Positions 57,180-64,000 of a stretch of DNA of 64,000 nt are shown here, in pieces. This DNA comes from Micropterix aruncella (lineage: Eukaryota > Arthropoda > Insecta > Lepidoptera > Micropterigidae), in contig OX155950.1 in assembly GCA_944548615.1 (NCBI GenBank), forward strand, positions 36,241,955 through 36,305,954. The letters run 5' to 3'. Position numbers and translations under genes: made by a program. How positions within the stretch are numbered: the stretch's first letter is position 1; each line of letters begins with the position of its first letter. The notes under the pieces were generated by a model, which did not search any database, had not been told where the DNA came from, and saw only the letters and a list, made by a program, of their open reading frames with translations.

Positions 57180-58354
57180 ATCGCTGTTTTTAAGCTTAGC
57201 AACCCAGCGATCAAGAGAGCTGAACAAGAGCAAAGGCAGCATAAAGCAAGCTGGACAGAACTGCACCATCAATATCAGCTAGCATCGTTTAAACCGGCTG
57301 GTCGGTTGCGCTGCGCGAAAATATCGCATTTAGTTATATTCGCTACCAGGTTGTAAAATATCAAGTATTTTTAAATAAACGATTGACCAAGGTACCTGGT
57401 TATCCACGGTATACTGAAATCTATAACAGAGAAATCAAAGAAGTTATCTAAGAAAACTAAGCCCTATTTCATATTTAATTAATCGAAATATCGACCCCTA
57501 TCATAAAACAACGACGTAACAAAAAAACGGTGGATGATAAGAAAATCGTATTTGAATTCAGCGTGAAGCATACTATTGGAATCATAGTGTAAAAGACTAC
57601 GTCATATGTTATAATTCATCTGTCCCGAGATAAAACGATTCAATTTTTCGAGCGAGCAGGGTCGCTACGCGCGAAACCATGGAGTCAGATATATTTGTCA
57701 AACCCCTTTAATGTACGAACATCGCTATAAACACTAAGCGTGCTCGACACGTCGACCAGCCGACAGTAGTAATCAAATCATTAACTGAACAGTTATATGA
57801 AACTCGCCGTCTTTACCATCATTAAGACTCACCTCAAAGATTACTACGTTTCTACGAAGTAACTAGTTCTTCTCTTCTCTCCTCTTCCTCTCTCAATATC
57901 CTCTCCTCGTGCATTCTTAGTTTTAAATACCTGGGCTGGCCTGTATTTTATGCAGACGTACGTAATAATCTTTATTTCTATAATGCGCGCATGTACCACT
58001 GTGATTAGGTTAGTTGTAATACAAAGCCATGTGGCTAAAAGTTTGCCAGTTTGTATCATAATTAAGTATAAATTAAGAGTATACTATTATTATAACAATA
58101 TACTGCATTTTACTCTACCGCCATCGCGCCTACCTTGGTGAAGCCATCATTACCACACACCGTGAACGGTGATCATCTCTACAACGGACCACACAGTCGC
58201 GGCAAAGGGGATCCTAATAATTTCCGCAGTAATAACTGTAAATCGGTAAAGAAGTAACTCAAACTCTTCTAAAATATATTTTATGCTTTTTGTGTACATC
58301 AGTTTATAGAAAGAAACGGTTTTATTAGACTTACAATTATATACCTTTCCAAAA
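57180..58354. other. No gene recognised
   Basis: Short frames only. CCGCCATCGCGCCTACC near 58119 is a small GC-rich patch. Confidence 0.5.
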
Positions 58355-58860
58355 TTATAAAAAAACGACATCTATGAAATGTAAAGGCAAAATATCATGT
58401 GTGAGATTTCCGCTGGACTTTGCTACCATCCGGATAGAGATGGTCTCACAATTACTACAAAGTACTGAATTATATTTAGATAACTTTGAGCACAGTATAC
58501 AGACCGTAGTTTCTCTTGGAACAAAATTGAAATCGAAGAGACGGTCGTCACGAGTCCTAATGCCTCGCGTATGGCTGCTACTCTGCCGAAGTTCGAAAAA
58601 TTTATCAACCTTCACCGGCGCGTCAAAAGCGATTGCCGATACCTCTGCTAAATTCCCTCGCACTTTAACCCCGCATCGCCCTGCCGCTCGAAAGTGCGCT
58701 TGCTGTTCTAAATCGGTATTCGGTGTCTTGATTATGTCTCTAAGTAGATTCAAAATTGGCGGGTTCGAATGGCGGGTTGTATAACTCATTTTCGAATGGC
58801 GGGTTGTATTCAAAATTGGCGGGTTGTATAACTCATTTTCGCGAAAAACGTGACTAGCGA
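58355..58860. repeat. Unclassified block with open frames on both strands
   Basis: A 136-codon plus frame (58374-58784) and a 152-codon minus frame (58355-58813) overlap almost fully. Neither has a motif I recognise. The minus frame has CILCSKLSKYNSVLCSNC, a Cys arrangement that might be chance. The right end has tandem GGCGGGTTGTATAACTC units (about 58755-58840). It is probably a repeat fragment, possibly once coding. Confidence 0.35.
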
Positions 58861-60128
<1,268 letters not shown>

Positions 60129-60179
60129 ATTATTATTATTGTGTTTGGTTGGTTCATCGAATCTCGTTTTAAATGAAAA

Positions 60180-60310
60180 ATATAAATTGCTTGCCCTGGA
60201 ACGGGTATATCCCAGTTGGGCAGCACTAGCCAGTGAATGAAAGAGGAAAGTTTTTGCCATTTGTTTTAATATTATACTTATTGTAAATGGTTAATTTGAT
60301 AATTCCAATA
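60180..60310 (+). repeat. GGGCAGC hairpin module after (TA)n
   Basis: TTGCCCTGGAACGGG...CCCAGTTGGGCAGC contains nested complementary pairs. It resembles 3925-3965, which precedes array 3. Confidence 0.55.
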
Positions 60311-60374
60311 AAATAAATAACACAAAATAAAAAGCACAGGTCCAATATTATGTATTTAACTGATTGATCGTAAT

Positions 60375-60625
60375 AGTAACCAGTCAAGAGACCGGAGAAA
60401 TCTGGTTGCAACTGGAAGTAAGGGCGCGGGTGTCAGCCCGTGTATTAACTAACCTGGCTATCTCGCGGTAAGGATTTGGCTTCTTAGGGGCGAGTGGCGA
60501 AACTAGACAGTGGACTGTCTTCGTGCCAAGTCTTCTACGCTCACCTCACGGGAGACAGAATGATATAATATAGAGAAAACTTTCTGAGGTGAGGGGTTCG
60601 CCCGTTGTAGTTGACAGCTCCAGTG
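60375..60625 (+). repeat. Repeat family D, copy 7 (3' part)
   Basis: CCAGTCAAGAGACCGGAGAA, CTGGTTGCAACTGGAAGTAA, TATCTCGCGGTAAGG and GGTTCGCCCGTTGTAGTTGA match copy 1 from about 17350 onward. Confidence 0.75.
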
Positions 60626-60653
60626 GAACGTTATAAAGTGTATAACGGCCTAA

Positions 60654-60830
60654 TTGAAAAAATCGGTTGTCACCCCAAGATTTTCCCGGCAAGAAGCCAA
60701 AGACTGATTTCAACTTAATTTCATAAATAAAATCGATATGCACCCTCTCTCGGACGGCGGATGAGCCCGGTTGGGTTCCATTGCGACTCCTCGGGCAACG
60801 CGGTTCGTTTCTCGGCTATAAGCTGGGTTG
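60654..60830 (+). repeat. Repeat family E, longest copy
   Basis: AAAATCGGTTGTCACCCCAA, ATTTTCCCGGCAAG, GACTGATTTCAACTTAATTT, AGCCCGGTTGGGTTCCATTG and GCGGTTCGTTTCTCGGC. Other pieces lie at 8766-8898 and 30755-30840. Confidence 0.55.
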
Positions 60831-60977
60831 GGGAAAGCGGAAATAGATAGCGGTATTATTAAATTACAATGTATGGAGGAATATAAATATTATTAGTGTA
60901 GCATTTATATGAGATATGAAATCGGAGACTATCACGGTTGTTTGACATTATAACTGAGATAAAAGACCATTACCTCC

Positions 60978-61330
60978 AAAATTAAGTCCATTCTCTGGCT
61001 TCACTAAGTGGACGATACCTTCTGCATCCTGATGAACAACATAAAAACAGAGAAAGAATTTCTGGGTCATCTAAACTCCATACACCCAAAAATTAGATTC
61101 ACTTATAAAGAAAGACGGCTCCCTACCATTTTTGGATGTCAAAGTGACGAGGATCAGTGACAATATTCTAGGGCATACATTATAACGGAAGCCCACACAT
61201 ACGGACAGATATTTGCATATAAGCTCACACCACATCCCCTACCATCTACTTTCAGTGCAAATTATGAGCCCGCGAGCGCCCATGGAAGAGAAGGCGCTTC
61301 GACCTATAGTAGGAGGAGCTAAGCGCCAAA
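60978..61330 (+). pseudogene. Penelope-like reverse transcriptase relic
   Basis: One frame gives KIKSILWLH-stop-VDDTFCILMN, the R-Y-V-D-D polymerase motif with its Tyr codon changed to TAA (61005-61007). It continues EFLGHLNSIHPKIRFTYK. After a +1 shift comes KDGSLPFLDVKVTR, then a stop and RKPTHTDRYLHISSHH. LPFLDV and YRKPTHTDRYLHxxSxHP are diagnostic of Penelope-like elements. The GIY-YIG endonuclease is absent. The relic ends just before a TIR element at 61361. Confidence 0.85.
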
Positions 61331-61426
61331 CGCCGATTAAGGCAGGACAGATTTTTCTATGCGATAGTCGGATTTGATAGTCTGATCAGACTATCGGAAG
61401 GCACTCTTGCCATACATTTGTTTGAG

Positions 61427-61482
61427 CATTCAATACACATTCGATCCAACTATCAGGTCGGATGTGTATTGAATGTTCAAAC
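61427..61482. repeat. Hairpin inside the TIR element
   Basis: CATTCAATACACATTCGATC pairs with GGTCGGATGTGTATTGAATG around an 8-9 nt loop, with two mismatches. Confidence 0.7.
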
Positions 61483-61489
61483 GGCTAAA

Positions 61490-62175
61490 GCTGTTAACTA
61501 CAACGGGCGAACCCGTCACTTCAGGAAGTGTTAACAATATTAGATCGTTATATCTCGTGAGGTGAGTGTAGAAGACTTGCGACATTCCCAACGTTCCAAA
61601 CAGTCCACTGTCTAGTTACGCCAGTCACCCGTAAGATACCAATGCCTTACCGCGAGATAACAAGGCTTATCACCCAGCAAGCAGCAAGCAAGACAGTCAC
61701 ACCCTCAATTCCATTTGCAACCAGATTACTCCGGTCTCCCGACTGGTTACAGATTAGAGGTCGCTTGCGCGGTCCTCTCCCTAACGTAGCGGTGATACGG
61801 TATCTACCGAATCTATCGCGGATCACGGTATCCTTTGCCCGGCCCTTCACCCGGAATCGGGTAACAGAATGGTCGTTTTAAGAGCAGTTTCCGTAACGAT
61901 AACAACTACCCCTGCTCTATAGGAAACAATTCTGTTTTTAGACACCGGCGGCTGTCGGTCGGAATGCATAATCGATTGGCTGATGCCGCACGGCGCGCAA
62001 ACCATCCAGGAGCGCCTGAAGGTTAACTCCTAAGGGAAACTGACCCGCAATCCAGAGTCCTACCTGGGCTCGCACTTCTGCGTGGAGGCACCCGGTTGGG
62101 TATTGACCCGTGCGTTTGGCCGACCCTAAACACATGGGTCTTAGTAGCCGAACTGCAACCGGGCTCATTAGCTCC
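61490..62175 (-). repeat. Repeat family D, copy 8 (near full length, inverse)
   Basis: On the minus strand it runs from TAATGAGCCCGG, through CTACTAAGACCCATGTG, GCGAGCCCAGGTAGGACTC and CCTATAGAGCAGGGGTAG, to GGGTTCGCCCGTTGTAGTTA. Order and length agree with copy 1. Frames of 67-79 codons on either strand are not shared as protein. Confidence 0.75.
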
Positions 62176-62248
62176 CTAAATGTTCAAACAAATGTGTGGT
62201 GAGAGTACATTCTGATAGCCTGATCACACTATCGGATCCGACTATCGT

Positions 62249-62814
62249 ATATTAAAATTCTGACGTGTATTGCCGGCCTTAATAACTTCCAAAATACAAG
62301 TTTTGAAAATTAAAAATGAAGCAAATTTACACTGTTTTTCCCAGCCCGCTTCGTCCGTATTCACCTCCCATACAGTTACATAAGAAAGCAAACAAACGCG
62401 CCAACCGAACCCAATCAGATATGCCATTTAACTTTGCCGTTCTGCTACAAATCTCCGCAGATGGTAACTACAATTTATCCGGGGAGAATAACAAATGAGA
62501 AATGGGAAACTTGAAACAGGCGAATGCGGTATCCAGACAGATTACCCACAAGCGTTTTGTACAATATATCGTTTCGTTCGATATCGCCGAGGGTATTAAT
62601 CATTTAAATGAGAGCGCTGGGGGAATCTCATATTCGACTCCCCTTACTAGACTTGCGAGAGCAGATTCTGCGTATTGCTTGATATGGGAAATATGAAAAG
62701 ATAATGCGGAAGCCAACTGAACCTCAACTATTTTCAACAATAAAGTATTGCTATAGTCTGATCAAATCGAGTATTTTATACGGTTAAGGCGATTTAATTT
62801 TATTTATTTAAAAC
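62249..62814. other. No gene recognised
   Basis: Three short plus and minus frames of 60-64 codons, no motifs. Confidence 0.45.
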
Positions 62815-62980
62815 ATAACATAAAATGCGGAAATACATAAAAATATTCATAACACGTAATAGTTCAAAGTAAAGGACGACCCACATTCACATGCCCATGC
62901 TCAGCGCTTACCCAACTAGGCCGAATATGCATACGACGTCGTCTGTCTTAGGTGGAGCATACTGTATCTAGGCATACGAC
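62815..62980 (+). repeat. Dispersed repeat shared with 5094-5290
   Basis: Second copy of the GCCCACATTCACATG...CTTAGGTGGAG block. After it GGCATGTATC repeats in 11-13 bp units to about 63030. Confidence 0.6.
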
Positions 62981-63176
62981 ATCGGGCATGTATCTGGCAT
63001 GTATCAGGCATGTATCTGGGCATGCGCTGAGCGCGATGCTAGAGAATTAACCAGTCAATATTTTATTTATTTTATTTATTTATTTATTTACTTATACATA
63101 TACATTCAAATTCATGAGCACAACAGAAAATAAAATGACAATTTAGACAATGCCGTCGTATGCTTTTAAAGTTATC

Positions 63177-63218
63177 TGTGTGAGCCAGGAGCTCACACAT
63201 CTGTGTGAGCCCAGGTTA
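63177..63218. repeat. Small hairpin TGTGTGAGC/GCTCACACA
   Basis: TGTGTGAGCCAGGAGCTCACACA, followed by another TGTGTGAGCCCAGG. Confidence 0.6.
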
Positions 63219-63672
<454 letters not shown>

Positions 63673-63813
63673 GATAGTTAATGTCCTCTTTAAATACTTA
63701 GGGCAGCAGCACCTGTTTCCGCAATTGATAATTTATGATGTTCTTAGTTATTGCAGCCGAATTACTGTATGCCCTTGGATGTAATAAGTATAGGAGGATG
63801 GTTTCTGTAACAG

Positions 63814-64000
63814 AAATGGATGTTAGTAACTTATTTTAGAAGAAATTATATGATTGAGAATATTTCGACACAAGTCGTATTCATCTCCATGACATTTCTC
63901 TATAATGATAGAAATGAAATGTCATGGAGATGAATACGACTTGTGTCGAAATATTCTCAATCATATAATTTCTTCTAAAATAAGTTACTAACATCCATTT
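63814..64000. repeat. Perfect 85-bp inverted repeat, cut by window edge
   Basis: The left arm 63814-63898 (AAATGGATGTTAGTAACTTA...) is exactly the reverse complement of 63916-64000, with a 17-nt spacer (63899-63915). The match reaches the last base of the window, so the right arm may continue. No mismatch was found. Confidence 0.9.

Larger units (their letters stand above)
61361..62248. mobile_element. TIR element (~70-bp ends) enclosing family D copy 8
   Basis: CGATAGTCGGATTTGATAGT...CATTTGTTTGAGCATT at the left is about 80-85% like the inverse of the right end, CGATAGTCGGATCCGATAGT...CATTTGTTTGAACATT. TAT lies close to both ends and may be a 3-bp target duplication. The interior is almost entirely family D with no transposase frame. 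Confidence 0.65.

Overview
The window looks like a transposon-dense, AT-rich stretch of an arthropod nuclear genome, most likely an insect and possibly a lepidopteran. The evidence is long (TA)n arrays, tRNA-derived SINEs, hAT, Tc1, mariner and piggyBac-type DNA elements, several LINE clades, a Penelope-type relic and no compact gene arrangement. The lepidopteran guess rests on the style of the LINE 3' tails and is weak. I found no exon of a host gene that I would defend. The only sizeable intact reading frame belongs to a retrotransposon.

Layout. 0-9 kb: a small hAT MITE with a perfect 8-bp target duplication (909-1196), LINE-tail tandem repeats, five (TA)n arrays with shared flanking modules, and a ~205-bp direct duplication. 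9.5-11.5 kb: the C-terminal part of a LINE with a restriction-enzyme-like endonuclease (9639-10367), part of an LTR, and a LINE C-terminal relic. 12-20 kb: foldback elements, a solo LTR with TATA box, polyadenylation signal and 4-bp target duplication (15648-16255), a SINE (17957-18240), and repeat families named here A, D and H. 20-24.3 kb: a LINE-like tail interrupted by a GC-rich gag-only retroelement (21796-23724, CDS 22011-23273) with an 11-bp target duplication. 25-29 kb: a Tc1 element with ~450-bp inverted repeats and a broken transposase. 30-37.5 kb: repeat family C, a hAT MITE (32376-32782), a ~75-bp tandem array and another LINE C-terminus. 38.2-40.6 kb: a complete but dead IS630/Tc1-like element. 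41-52.8 kb: more family D, a TTAA-flanked MITE, a mariner relic, two hAT MITEs, a LINE RNase H/zinc-finger remnant and a piggyBac-like end. 53-64 kb: a second SINE copy, a hAT relic, a 0.77-kb (TA)n array, a Penelope reverse transcriptase relic, a TIR element containing family D, and an 85-bp perfect palindrome cut by the window edge.

The parts do not form a pathway. They are independent and partly nested insertions at different stages of decay. The most useful leads are the unclassified family D (about eight copies in 64 kb), the gag-only retroelement, the terminal palindrome, and the repeated link between long (TA)n arrays and two short hairpin-bearing modules. All family assignments come from reading motifs by eye; no database search was run.
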